A stretch of 64,000 bases of DNA, taken from positions 18,754,202 to 18,818,201 of the forward strand of contig NC_135386.1 of assembly GCF_049243985.1 (NCBI RefSeq), written 5' to 3'. The position numbers and the translations under genes are program-made. Of this stretch, positions 10,543 through 23,600 are shown piece by piece. Origin of the DNA: Paroedura picta (taxonomy: Eukaryota; Chordata; Lepidosauria; Squamata; Gekkonidae). Within the stretch, counting starts at the first letter, position 1, and each line of letters begins with the position of its first letter. The notes under the pieces were generated by a model. That model was not told where the DNA came from, did not search any database, and saw only the letters and a program-made list of their open reading frames with translations.

Positions 10543-13500
10543 ATGGCCCTCGGCCTGCTGGCCTCGGCCGCCCTCGTGGCCCTGCTGGGCGGCTGCCGAG
10601 GTGGGTGAGCGCCGGCCCCTCTCCCGGGCGCCGCGGGACGGGACGGGACGGGTCGGGTGATGCTTGCGGGAGGCCGGACCGCGCCGCTTCCAGCTCCAGG
10701 ACGGCCAGCCAGCCGCGCATCTTCCGACGGGCCCGAGGGAGGCAAAGCGCAGGCTGCCGCCCCCATCCCACCCTCGGGGAGGGGTTGCCCCTTCGGGGAG
10801 GGGGCAAGTGCGGTGGCGGTCTTCCCTTGGGGGCCCCTGCGGTTTCCCCCTGAAAGCTTTGGAGGGCAAAGGGACCCCCCCCCCCCGCCAGCGCCCAAAA
10901 TAGGTGGGTGGGGGGTCTGCCCTTCACTGCAGGGCTGGGGAAGAGGCTCAAACCCGGACTGGGCAGAAAGGCTCTGCTGGGCTTCCTCCATCTCTTCTTC
11001 ACTCCAGTCGCTGGTTCTGGGGGAGTTTTTGGATGCTAAATTCTTCAGAACTTTAAATGGTCTTGCAAGTGGCACGGAGCACAATCAGCCCCCCCCCCCA
11101 ATTTTTCATTGTCTCATTTGGATTGCCACCCCCCTGAGGTGCTTTGTCCTGATCTAGGTTGGAAGAGCCCTGCTGCGTCTCTTTACTGAGGGGACTGGGG
11201 GGTGGTCTGGGGAGAGGTCGTGCATTCTCCTCCCCCACTCCCCCAGGCAAGGTGCAGAGAGGACGGTGCTTTCTCTTTCCAGCAGGTAATAATTCTGGCA
11301 TCTTTTTCCCTGCAGGGGCAGGATCCAGCCATGCCCCAGAGTACGACATCGTCTACCCTGTGAAGGTGACCGAGAGGGGGGCCTTCCTCTCCTACGACTT
11401 GTCCCCCCGCCCGCTCAGCAAAAGGGCCGCCTCCCCTCAGGCCTCCCTGCGCTCCTTCTACCAACTGCACCTCCAGGGAGGCCAGCTGAGCTTCAGCCTG
11501 CAGCTGAACAGACGCCTCCTGTCTCCGGGGTTCGTCAGCGAGAGGAGATATGGGGGGATCGCTCGGGCCAGGATCCGGGCGGACGGGCAGAACTCTTGCC
11601 ACATGATTGGGTCCGTCCAGAATGACGATCGGGAAAGCGGACTGGCCGCTCTCAGCACCTGCGACGGGCTGGTGAGCATCTTGGGTTCTGCAGCATTTGC
11701 GCTTTGGAGCTGGCAGGAGAGATCCCTGTCAGGCCTGGGTTGGTTGCTTCTTGGGCACCTTTGTTCTGCACAACATCTGGAGCAGGGGTGGCTATTCTGT
11801 GTCATCATGTGACCCATGTCCTTTGCAAACGGGTTGTTTTGAACTGCGTTTCGTTTTTAGAAAGTGCTTAAAAACACATTCTTGTCGAACAGCCTGTGCA
11901 AAATAAGAGTCCCTCTTCCACAGGCCTTGGGGCACTTATTCGGCTTTTATAATGGTTTCCCCCCCGCCCCCCCAAGGGAGAAAAATGGCTACTCATGGCT
12001 ATAACCAGGGGTGATTCTGGAGTTTGTTTATTCTGCTCGAGAACCCAGGGGCTGGCAAAGTGATATCATCTGATGCCTCTTAGCTGCCTGTCGATCCCAA
12101 GGACGGATCCTGCCTGCTTTTCATTTCCCGCATTCTTGTCCGTGAGGCTCCCAAGCAAAACTCTTCCTGATGTTTGGGTCTGGGTTGCCAGCTTTTTGAC
12201 TGTTCTCAGTGCTGCACCTTTAAAGTCGTCCTGAGAGGCAGAGCAGCAATCAGTGAAGCTGTTCTTGGCTTGAAAAGCAAGTAACGGAAGCCCTCAGCTC
12301 CCTGCGGGGTTGTCAAAGGCACTGGAGCAGGTCCAATGAAAACACTGGCAACCCTCGTTGGAGAGGGAAAGCGTTTTGATGGACCTCTAGTTTTTACAGA
12401 GAAGACAGGAGTCCGTCAGCTAGGGCAGCTGGCTAGCTAGCGTGCGCCAGACTGGAGAAGGTGTCGTGGCAGCACCCTGTGTGGTGCATACAGCCTGGCC
12501 TTCAGGTGGATCTTCCGTCTCCTCTGCCCTTGGCTTTGCGGTTTAGTTTTCCCAATAAATGGAAGCTAAGCAAGCCCTCGCTGGCAGGACAAAACTCTGC
12601 CCAACATGTTCTGAGGTCTCCTCCGGCCTTCTTGCCCTCCCCAGAAAGGTGTTTTCCAGCTGGCTGACCAAGACTTCTTCATTGAGCCGCTGCCTGCAAG
12701 CCAGCCCAGGGAGAACGCTGCCCAGCCGCACAGGATCTACCGACGCAGCGTTTCCGAATACGAGGCAGAAGAGCTGATCGCCGTGGCAGACACCGAGCCT
12801 GCAGCTGTCAGGATGTGTGGAGTGCAAGGTAATTGTCTCCTGGACAGCTGCCAAACAGCTGCCTCTTTATCCTGAGCTTCAATCTCCTTCTCTGGACTTT
12901 AAAGGCCATGAGTCTATAAAAACTTTTGGTTTTCTTGAACCAACCTGTGCAGTCCCTTCATTTTTACAAATCTGAAATAAGTTTCCCCAAATGGGCCTGA
13001 CCCCGCGAAGGACAAGCTTGAATGAGGCTCAGGGCTCCAGATTGCAATGAAATGTTAGGGTCACAAAAAGAACCTCAGAAGAGCCCTGCTAGACCACGCC
13101 ATCTAGATCCCTCCATCTAGTCTGGCCTCCTGTCTCACCCAGTGACAAGCATGCTGGAGGGCCATAGGGGCTGGGGCCTTCTCTGGATGTTGCCTCCTAG
13201 CCCTGGGATCCAGAGGTTGACTGCCTCTGAATGTGGAGGTTCCCTTTAGTCACCATGACCTCTCCTCCATGAGGGCATTAGACAATCCATACATTGCCGT
13301 GGGTAGATTTTCCTGGAGAAGCAACATATAAAAGTACAGTAAATAACTATCTCATAATTCAAACAAAATGTGCTGTCCCAGCAAAAGGAACACATGATTC
13401 TGCCTTTCAGGAACAAGGCCAATAAAAACAGACCATGGGAAGGCACTGAGGTTTGTGAGATGAGATCTAGACAGCGGCTCAACCTTGTGCAAAACAGAAC

Positions 13501-14686
13501 GGAAACAGGAAGCTGGGCCAGAACGTGTCCCCAGGACTGAAACCCTTTTAATGATCTCCCCTTTATTTGAGCCCCAAGTGATCTGAAAGGCTGCAAAGTG
13601 GGGGAACGCCTAACCCTTTGGACACGATTCAGAGAGGCATTTTCAGAATTTCTGAGTGGGTGTGGTTTCTACAGTTCTTCTGTTGTTGTTGTTGTAGCTT
13701 GTAAGGGGGGCTGCCCACATGATTGGGAGTGTGGTCAGAGTGGGGAGGGGGGTGCCAGGAGGCAGAGTTGCATCCCCTCCCCCCAAATGCCGGCTCGCTC
13801 CTTCATGGCCTCTTCCTGGTGCCCAGGCCCTTTATCTGCATTGCTGTGGTAGAGATCTGAGAGCCCCTTATGTGATGTCCGTGGAGGATTTGATTGGGCT
13901 TGTCCTGCCTGGGAGGGTCTGAATGTGGAATCCACTTTAGGGCAAGACCCTGGTTGGGAGTGGATGACCTTCCCTCACAGGCAGCACAGTGCCTGCTAGA
14001 AGCCTGCTCTTCTTTCGTGTGCAAAAACTGGGATTGCTTTCAGTTATTTTTTTCCTCCCACAAAATTCAGAAGTTTTAATCTGCAACGCATTGGTTGCTT
14101 CACACCACTACTGATGATGGATCAAGCTGTTGTAGTTAATTCATCTCTCAGATTTTCTAGCCCATCTCCTCCAAGGTTCCCTGGAGTCACTCACAAAAAG
14201 ACAAAAATATATCACCTCTTGCAATGATAGCAAAACGGGCTTGCAATCCTGAGGCTGGATCCAGTATCCTGCTTATGCACCTTGGGGATTCTCTGGTGTA
14301 ACTTTTGGCTGTAGCCGCATTAAACCTGAGCTACACCTGAGTACTGCTTAGGTTTCTACCTAAGTACTTTTGGCTCTTAAATGGCAGAAATGAACAAAGA
14401 ATCCCTTCCCTCCTTTCCTTCTTTCCTTCTTTCCTTCCTTCCTTCCTTCTCATTCTACTTCCTTCCTTCTCTCCCTCCCTCCCTCCCTCCCTCCCCAGAA
14501 AGCCTCACGAAGTCTGAGAAACGGCGAGAGAGGTGGGAGCAGAAGCAGCAGAGGACACGGCAGATCAAGCAGCGCTCCATCAGCCAGGAGAAGTGGGTGG
14601 AGACCTTGGTGGTAGCCGACCCCAAGATGGTGGACTACCACGGGAGTGGGAACGTCGAGAAGTACGTCCTGACAGTCATGAACATG
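10543..14686 (+). CDS. ADAMTS7: ADAMTS7 exons 1-4: signal peptide and prodomain
   Basis: Exons are 10543-10600, 11316-11671, 12645-12828 and 14499-14686. Exon 1 encodes a hydrophobic leader [18 protein letters not shown], interrupted by intron 1 after 19 codons. Exon 2 carries [10 protein letters not shown] and [11 protein letters not shown] of the prodomain. Exon 3 contains RMCGVQ, matching the STCGVQ cysteine-switch region of human. Exon 4 has [10 protein letters not shown] and then [20 protein letters not shown], so the predicted proprotein convertase cut is after KQR. Human has LHQR/S at this place, so the P1 Arg and P6 Arg are kept. Exon 4 ends the prodomain and begins the catalytic domain. 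Confidence 0.92.
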
Positions 14687-17600
14687 GTGAGTGTGGGAGG
14701 GAGCGGGGCAGGAGGGTGAAAGCAGGTCCAGTTTAGAGTACCAAACCCCGGCTGGATTCCTGTGCCCGTCTTCATTTCTGCTGAGTCAGTGTGTGTGTGT
14801 GGGGGGACCCAACATGCCTCACTGCCTTGCCCTGTCTCTGTCTCCATTCCTTCCTGTGTGTCTCCCCCCCCCCCCCACTGCAGGTGGCAGGTTTATTCCA
14901 CGACGCCAGCATCGGGAATCCCATCCACATCTCCATTGTGCGCCTTATCTTCCTGGAAGAGGAGGAGGTGAGCAGATGGGAAGGTGACTGGCGTATTTGC
15001 TGTCGATGCCAGGACTGGGCTGGGTGCTGTACAAAAAACCAGGCAGGCCTGATGCCCTCCTGGAAAGGGCCCCAGTTCTGTGGGGGTGCTGCCAGGCATT
15101 CAAGCTTCTCAGCGTGTGAACTGGCTTGATTCTCTGGCAGGGCCTCCCGGTCTCCTGGTAGCCTTCGCCAGCGGCTTCTTGGGCTTTGCCAGATGTCAGA
15201 CCGCTGTCTGCAAAATGCAGGCCCAGTTGCCTGGGAACGTTTCCAAGCTGTGGTTTAAAGTAGTGGTGGTGGTGGTGGTGGTGGGGGGGTGTTGCACAGA
15301 TTTTTCATGCGCAGGATAAGTTGAGCAAAACCACTGGGGAAATATGTTTGGGGAGCCGATTGAATGCTCTGGCACGCATTCCTGGGGGAGGAATTCTTGA
15401 GGAGGAATTCTTGAGCGCCAGAGAAGAAAGGCTCACCTGACTGCAAAAGGACACATCAGGCAATAGTATCTTTAGAAGGGCTTGCAATGCCATGCCCTGA
15501 CCGGGACATGCCAGGCTCGCCAGATCTCAGAAGCTAAGCATGGTGGGGCCTGGAAAATCCTTGAGTGGGGAATTGCCAAGGAGTTCTAGGGCTGCTATGC
15601 AGAAACAGGCTGGGGCAAGTTAACCCGCCGTATTCCAAGATGTGTCTAAGGGTGGGATGATGGAGTGCGGTTTGTTGCCCGAACGTTTACTGAAGGAATT
15701 GACTGAACCTTCCGTGCTTACAGGAGGACCTGAAAATCACTCACCACGCAGACAACACCCTGCGAAGCTTTTGCAAGTGGCAGAAGGGCATCAATGTGAA
15801 AGGGGACGCTCACCCGCTGCACCACGACGTCGCTGTCCTGCTCACAAGGTGGTATTGGCGCCCAGCCCATGCCCGTTGGCTAGCAAAATTTCCAAAGCTT
15901 CCCTCCTATCAGTCATTTCATGATAGCCTTTGGGATTGTGTGGATTGAACTTTGCCAAGTGCTTGGAGTGGGTGTTTGGAAAGGTGGCACAGACATTTTC
16001 CAGCTAAATAATCTGCATCCTTTGCAGAGTAGAAGAATGTTCTGGCAGGTCGTGTCCCGGTGAGCAGAGTTGTAAACCATCTAGCGGTCAAGACTTCCTA
16101 GGAGAATCCCTCGGGGGGGGGTGTGAAGGGGCACTGCTAGAGGCCTCTAGCTCTCTCTCAGCAGGCCCTTCCGCCAGCGATAGTAACCGTGTCTTTGTTC
16201 TCTCTCTGTGTTTCTGCCCAATTGGGGAAGGAAAGACATCTGCGCTGCCATGAACCGTCCCTGCGAGACGTTGGGCCTCTCTCACGTCTCAGGCATGTGC
16301 CAGCCCCACAGGAGCTGCAACATCAACGAGGACACGGGCCTTCCCCTGGCGTTCACCGTGGCCCATGAGCTCGGACACAGGTTGGTCCCATGACCCAGGA
16401 GGTCCCTTCCAACTCTATGGTTCCATGATGATTCTGTGGGAAGGACCGGCTCTTCCTGTCTCGGCCGGGCATTGGGAGGCCTCAGATCCATACTGGGGAG
16501 CTGCTCATGTCTAGGATGCAGCCACTAACTCCCACTTTTATTACATTTTGCAAGCCGACTTAGCTGTCATCTGTAGGAATGCTGCAGTATGTTACGGCTA
16601 CCCAACTTTTGTGTTTTGCTTTTAAGGAGAAATGCAAAACCAATGGGGTTTTAGTTCTTAGTTTTAAGGAGGATTTTATTGGGGGATTTTATGTATTGTA
16701 CTGTGTGTTGTACATTGTATTTGTGACCGCTGTGAGCATCTGGGGATTGGCAGGATATAAAATGAATGAATGAATGAATGAATGAATGAATGAATGAATG
16801 AATGAATGAATGAATGAATGAATGAATGAATGAATGAATGAATGAATGAATGAATGACAATAGGCAAGGTCAAAGTATTTCAGCCTCCAAAAACACACTC
16901 TCTCTTTCTGTATGTGATAGATTATAATGGGTAGCCATGTTAGTCTGAAGTAGAGTCCAGTAAGACCAACAAAGATTTATTCTTTAAGGCAACAAAGATT
17001 TATTCAAGGTGTGAATTCAAGGCAAAATTCAAGGCGAAAGCTCATTCCTGGAATAAATCTTTGTTGGACTCTGATTTTTCTGTAGGTGAGAGAGAGAGAG
17101 TGTGTGCATCCGCTGGCCTGCCCTCTGTAGCTCTTGCAGGAGAGGGTTGCCAGTCTGTGCCAGTGGGCATCCATAGTGGGCAGCCCCTGAAGGCCTGGGG
17201 AGAGGAGCCCTCTCTAGAAGACCCAAATCTCCTGCCCAGACTAGAGTCCTTTCCTTGGCGTTCGTGTCTGGGCGTGTGGCTCACCTCTCCCCTTGGGGGG
17301 CTGTGCTCTTGCAGTTTTGGGATTCAGCATGACGGAAGCGGCAATGACTGTGAGCCAGTTGGGAAAAGACCTTTCATCATGTCTCCACAGCTCCTGTACG
17401 ACACCTCGCCACTCACCTGGTCCCGCTGCAGCAGAGAATATGTCACCCGCTTCCTGGAGTAAGTGAGGGGAGGGCATGTTTCTATTTTCAGGTCTTTGTG
17501 CCCCTTGAGGGCAGGGACAGATCAGTCCCGGTGCAGCTGCCCTTAAGGGGACGAGGGCTGGCATCACTCAGAGTCCATTCTGCAGGGCGTGGCACGGAGT

Positions 17601-20600
17601 GGAGGTCAGCGCTTGCCCTGTTTGCCAGCCGGGGCCCTGCTGCTGCAGTCTGACCCCAGGTCTGGCCTAGTGGGAGCCAGGCCAAGGCCCAGGATGCTTC
17701 CCAACGAAGGCAGCCTGAGCCAAATTCTTTCTGGCATCTGTTTATTTTTAGCCTTCTATTGCTGCTGACTCTTCTGGGCAGACGTCGCTGGTCTTGCGTG
17801 GCCCCATGGGACTGTTTAGGCTGGCGAGGGAAGGGGGGCTGCCTCTCGGGCTGTTTGGCAACCGGGGCTGAAGGCCGTGTGGTGTGCACACTGGCTCTGT
17901 GGACGGTCTGTCTGCATGCACCGGTTCAAGGCCCGTCTGCCCTAATTCCTCATGCTGGAGGCTCCAGCCAGCCTGGAAAAGATCCTCTTTAATCCTAACT
18001 GCTGGATGCTTAATCCTTGTGCTTCCGCAGTGGCATTCTGCACACGTGCAGAGGCACTTGCCCTGGTGGCACAATGTTTTTGTTCTTCTGGGCACGGCTT
18101 CCCAATTGAGGCGCTGTGCTTCCTGGCCTGCTTCCTGAGCCCAGTTCAAGCAGGAGTGAGCTGGGCAGGGGAGGCGGAAACAGGGAGCTCCCCAGGTGGG
18201 GAGAAGCAGAGGCAGAGAGGGAGAGCCAGAAAGGTCCTGCCCTCAGCGCAGGCGTTCCCTGAGAGCCGCTTGTTCCGCCACCTTCTGGGGCATTAAGGAA
18301 GGGGAGCAGTACCTGGTGCCAACTCTGGGCCCCTGACCGCGTGATCCTTCCGCACAGGAGCGTTTCCTTGCCCACCCCGTGGCCCATTGGCAGCCCCAGG
18401 GTTCTGAGGCCCCTCCCAAGGTGAGGCTTGATGAGAAGGCGGGCTCTGGCCGTTCGGAATCCTTCTTTATTCTTGCAGTCTGGAATTAGATGCGGCCTTC
18501 CTCTCCATAGCACAGACCTCTGGCCAAGGCAGCCAACCTTCAGGTGACACTGGGAGAGCTCTCTCCGATCTCCAGATGACCAAGATCATTTCCCTTGCAG
18601 GGCTAATGTCCCTCCCTTTCCCAGCTGAACGCCCCGGCCTGTCCTGGTTTGGAGAGGCCCGTGGGAGGTGGTGGCGGCGGCTTCTGGTGAGCCCTCCTGG
18701 TGTCCCGTCTCCTCTGCTTCCTCTTCCTCACAACAGCTGGTCTTTCCTCCGGAACAGAGCAGGGCCCGGACGGGACAGGATGCTTTTGTTTACGTGCTCC
18801 CGGCCCAGAGGCAGCCGGCACCTGCCTCAGCCAGCGGAGTCCTGCAGGCGGAGCGTGGTAGCTCGGCCCCACAAACGGCAGCGCTGGGGAAGGAAGGCTC
18901 CCACTCCCGGCCTCGCCCTGTGGGTCAGCCCTTTTGTCCTAACGTTTCCATTTGCAGCCGTGGCTGGGGCCTCTGCCTGGATGACCCTCCGGCCAAAGAC
19001 GTGGTCGACTTCCCCTCCATCCCCCCAGGAGTCCTCTATGACGTCAGCCACCAGTGCCGGCTTCAGTACGGGCCCTACTCCACCTTCTGTGACGACATGG
19101 ATGTAAGCGAGGGCTGCGGATCGGTCTCCTCGTGGGTTTCTGAGACATGGGTGGGAGCCCCCTTCAGCAGGACATGGCTCTGCAGAGGGCTTTGTGGGTT
19201 TCCCTTCCTTTTCTTTCGGGGGTAGAGCTTTGGGTTATGAGCCTGCCAAGGCAGGGACCGCTCCTTTTGGCTTGCGCTCCTCTGTGAAGGGCCACGGACT
19301 CTTCAGACCCTCCTCTCCCCCTCACCGGTCCTTTCTCAAGGAACCTCCTGCACCCAGCGCCCCCCCCCCCCCGGGTCCTTTCCCAGGCTCCACTCAGGCC
19401 ACGCATGGAGCAGACAGAACGGCTAAGGACTTAGGCTGCAGGGCCAGGGCTGCCGGGACGGAGCATTTGAGTCACACGGCCTCTCTTTTCCAGAGGTGCT
19501 CTGAACTGAATGCGTTTGGAGAAAGAATGTTGTGCTTTCCCCTCCTCCTCCTCTCCAGAGCGTCTGCAGCACCCTGTGGTGCTCCGTGGGGAACACGTGT
19601 CACTCCAAGCTGGATGCCGCTGTGGACGGGACCAAATGCGATGAGAAGAAGGTAGGGCAACAGCTGATCCTGGGCAGCTATTTCGGGCATCCTTTTGCTA
19701 TCACGACCAGGGCAGAGGCTGCCAGGCCAAGGGGAAGAGCAGCAGGGCAGAGTCTCTTTCAGCCTGCTCACTGTCTCCATCTTCCCGCCTTCCAAGCTGT
19801 GTAGGAACACGTAGGAGTGCTCATAACTTTCCCCGTGGGGCCAAAATACTACAGTGTGGGGAGGGGGGTGCCAATTTTCAGCAGGGAAGCAGCAGGAATG
19901 AACGGCATCTCTCGCTCTGCGCTGGGTCAACACCATACACGTGGGCCCTGCAGACTGCAGCTTCTGCCTCAGACCTTTCCATTGGGATTGGACAAAGCCT
20001 GGTTTTCATTCAAATGCCCTCGGGGCATTTGGCAACCCCAGTAATGTAGCCAGACAATCTCCGGCTTCCATTTGTGTGAAATCCGCCCGTGGAGCAGGCA
20101 GCTCCCAAGAGGAGTGTTACGAAGGCTCCCCCCCCCCCGCCCCCGTGCCCCCTGTCCTGGTTCTCTCTCTGGCACTGGCCCTTCTCTCTTGAGCAGCGTC
20201 CCCTCCCCCGTCCTCCGTGCTTCTCAAATGCTCGGTGGGGCCGAGTCCTATCGACGGGCACAGTTTTCTAATGGCTGCTGTCATCCTTTCTGGTAGCCTC
20301 GCGCCTGTCACTTGCCCCCTCCCCAGGAAAGAGAAGTGGGCTTATTGAGGATACCAATGAGTCCACTTTTCAACTCAGGCAGGCATTAACTCTCCAGGGC
20401 CTCAGGAGTTCTTCCCCTCGTGGCCTGCCTGGCTCTTTCATGTGGAGATGCCCAGGATTGAACCTGGGACCCTCTGGGTGCTGAGCAGACGTTCTGCTGT
20501 CCCCTGAGGCCTCAGAGCTGCACAGATGGTTTTGGGGGGTGGCTGCTGGGTGTGTTCTTCCCCTGCTGTGCTGGCTGGCTTGCCTTGATCGTGCCTCCCC

Positions 20601-23600
20601 CTCCCTCCACAGTGGTGCTTCAACGGGGAGTGTGTGCATATGGGGTACCGCCCAGAGGCCATCAACGGAGGCTGGGGCACATGGAGCTCCTGGGCAGCCT
20701 GCTCACGAACTTGTGGCGCTGGGCTGCAGAACGCGGAGCGGCAGTGCAACAAACCCACGTAAGTCGCTCTGCTCAGGAGCCCCACCTTTGGGGAGGGACT
20801 GGAAGCTGGAGGGACTTCTGAACATTGCAGTTCTCTCCCAGCTCACCAGCTGCTTGCTGTCCTCCCTCTGGTTCCTTCTCACAGGGAAGCAGAGGGCCCC
20901 CTCCCAACCCGTCCAGGAACAAAGCGGGGGCAGCCACACAGGCAAGGGGTGCGGGAGGGAACCAGAGATGCAGGAAAAGCCATGCACAGCAACACTGCAG
21001 CCATGGGGAGAATGCAGCCCCCTGCGGCTGGCGGAGCAAAGTCCTTCATGTCCAGAGGCCAGAGTGGGGCCAGGTGAGGGGAGGGAAGTCCCCATTTCCC
21101 TCCCCCCAGGAGTCTTCGAGCAGCAGGACAGGGGCTTTTGAAGGGCCTGGGAAAGGGCAGGATTAATTCAGATGGAAAAGTTCCCTCCTCCAGTCCGCAG
21201 TGCTCCTCCTCCAGCAGCTGCGATGGAGGAGAAGATGCCAAAGAGTTGTGGCATCCTGGTTTGGGGGAGGGGGAGACGTTAGGGCTGGGGGATGCATGTT
21301 GTGAGCTGCGCATCTCCTGCACAGAGAAATGTGCATCGGGAAATCGGGGGGGGGGGCAGGGTAAATGCTCCCTCACTCCTGTCCCAAATGCTGGCAAGGG
21401 TTTTCCTGGGATGGCTGCAATTAACACAGACCACAAGACGTCCATTTAGAACTGTCCCACCATCCCGTCAGTATTGCCCACGAGTACATTATTCGTATTA
21501 TATTGTATTCATTTATATCCTCTTTTCTTCCCAGTGGGGGCCCAGAGCAGCTCACCTGGTTGTCCCCTCCTCCATTTATCCTCACATGAACCCCTGTGAG
21601 GTGGGCCAGGCAGAGAGGGTAGATGTGGCCTACCAAGCCTCCATGGCAGACTGGAGATTCGAACCTGGGTCCTCCCAGATCCGAGTCTTCCATTGTAGCC
21701 GCTATGCACATGTGGCCTTCCAGTCCTGTGCGTTGGATTGCTTTGTCAGCTGGCAAGAAAGCAGCCCTGCTCAGGGTTCTTGTGTGTGGGCGGGGGGAGT
21801 TCAATTTCAAAAGGAGTTGGGTGGCAATTGAGGCTGAACAGATTTAGGGAAGCCTAAGCTCTCATGGGCTCGATCTAGAGGGTCTAGCCTGGAAGTTGGC
21901 ACCAGACAGACATAGCTGCCCTGATGGAATTGACAGGCCGAAGTTCGTGCTGCGTCTCCCAGCAGACGTCATTCTGGAGGGCAAAAGGCATGTGGCTTTG
22001 GATTGCGTGGTTAGGTTCGGCAGAGGCACAAACCAACATATTTTCTTTGTTATAGAAAGCAAATTTTTTCCCAGCACTGTTCAGGAAACATGAGCTCCAA
22101 AATAGAGAACTTACTTTAAGCCAGTAGATGAAACCGGCCTTTGCCAAGGACCCGGATTTGAGTCAGCACCCCCCTTCCCAGTCCCGTGTCCGTCTCGGCT
22201 TCTGTTGTGTGTGCTGAGGCTGCTCTTAGATTTGCTGGCGTGTTCGGAGTGGCCCTCTCTTTCCCGCCCCCAGGCCAAAATACGGGGGCAAGTATTGCGT
22301 GGGAGAACGGAAGCGCTTCCGGGTTTGCAGCACGAAGACCTGCCCCGCGGACCAGCCCTCTTTCCGCCACATCCAGTGCAGCCAGTTTGATGCCCGGCCC
22401 TACAAAGGGAAGCTTTACAAGTGGGCCCCAGTTCCGAACACCAGTAAGCATCCCTCTTTGTGTTTTGTCGGCAAAGTGACCAAGATCGAGCGGCTCTGTT
22501 GCCCATTTGCACTGGAGGCCTAATGCTAGGGATTGCTTCCTCTGCCATACGCAACCGGCCTGCTTTGCTAAAGCAGTTTAGTCTGCCTGCTGGAATCACA
22601 CTTCAGTCTAGAGTTGGTGAGCAAAGAACACTCTTAACGAGTCCAGCCTCAGAGGGTTCTGCTGGTAAAGGGCAGGTGTTTGGCATGGCACCCAATGCAG
22701 TCTTTTGGTCTCTGGGAAGAAGGGGGGGATTTCTAGCTGAGCTGGATCCAGACCCAGGGAAGAGATCTTTGGCTGCTTCCTGCCCTCCCTTCTGCATGCC
22801 GCTCCAGGACCCACTGAACAGCACAGTTGGGTGAGGAACTAATTCCCACCCAGGTTAGATAATCAAGTGGACTTGGAGGCTCTGAAGCACAGGGTCGGCC
22901 TAGCTCTGTGAGCTCCCCTGGCCACGCGCTGGCTGAGATCTGGCTTCTGAGCTTTGGCAAAAGGCAGGAAGCCGCCAGATGCCGTTGGCTTGGCAAGTGA
23001 CCTGGTTGTTCCCTTTGGCGCCTGCAGTTAATCCGTGTGAACTGCACTGTCGTCCGGAGAATGAGGTCTTTGCCGAGAAGCTCCGCGACGCAGTCATTGA
23101 CGGGACTCCTTGTTTCGAAGGGAACTCCAGCCGAGACATGTGCATTAATGGCATCTGCAAGGTAAGCTGAGGCCTAGTCGTTGAGCAGGGCTTGTTCCGG
23201 TGATGGGAGGATCTGAACGCCTGGTCAGCCACCCCAGGAGAGCCAGCTCTGATTCTCACCAGTAGAAGGATGCGGTTGACATGGTGGAGGGAGCAGAATA
23301 GGCCAGGCAGTGAATAATGGTCCAGCCAGGTGCTGGAATCAGATTGCAGTGACCTTCACAGTTCTTTCAAACAGCCAGTTGAGGAAGGAGACAAGATACA
23401 AAACAACTTTAGCTCGACATTCAGATTTCCTGAGATAAGGCAAATATGATAGTCCGGTCCAAGAAATCAAGGCTTTTGGGATTCAAGCAATGAAGTGTCC
23501 GCAGATATAGCTTATGTTGCATCCATACCACACAATGTCCCTTGAGAGGTTTTATAGTAAAATGTCAACTGCTTAGATTCAATCCTGCAGCAACTCATCA

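Noticed and set aside
9898-10869. 323-residue minus-strand open frame upstream of ADAMTS7
   Set aside because: It covers the GC-rich promoter and exon 1 in antisense, is Pro/Arg/Ala-rich without domain pattern, and has no conserved look.
16651-16898. Open frames of repeating SFIH residues
   Set aside because: These are translations of the (AATG)24 microsatellite.
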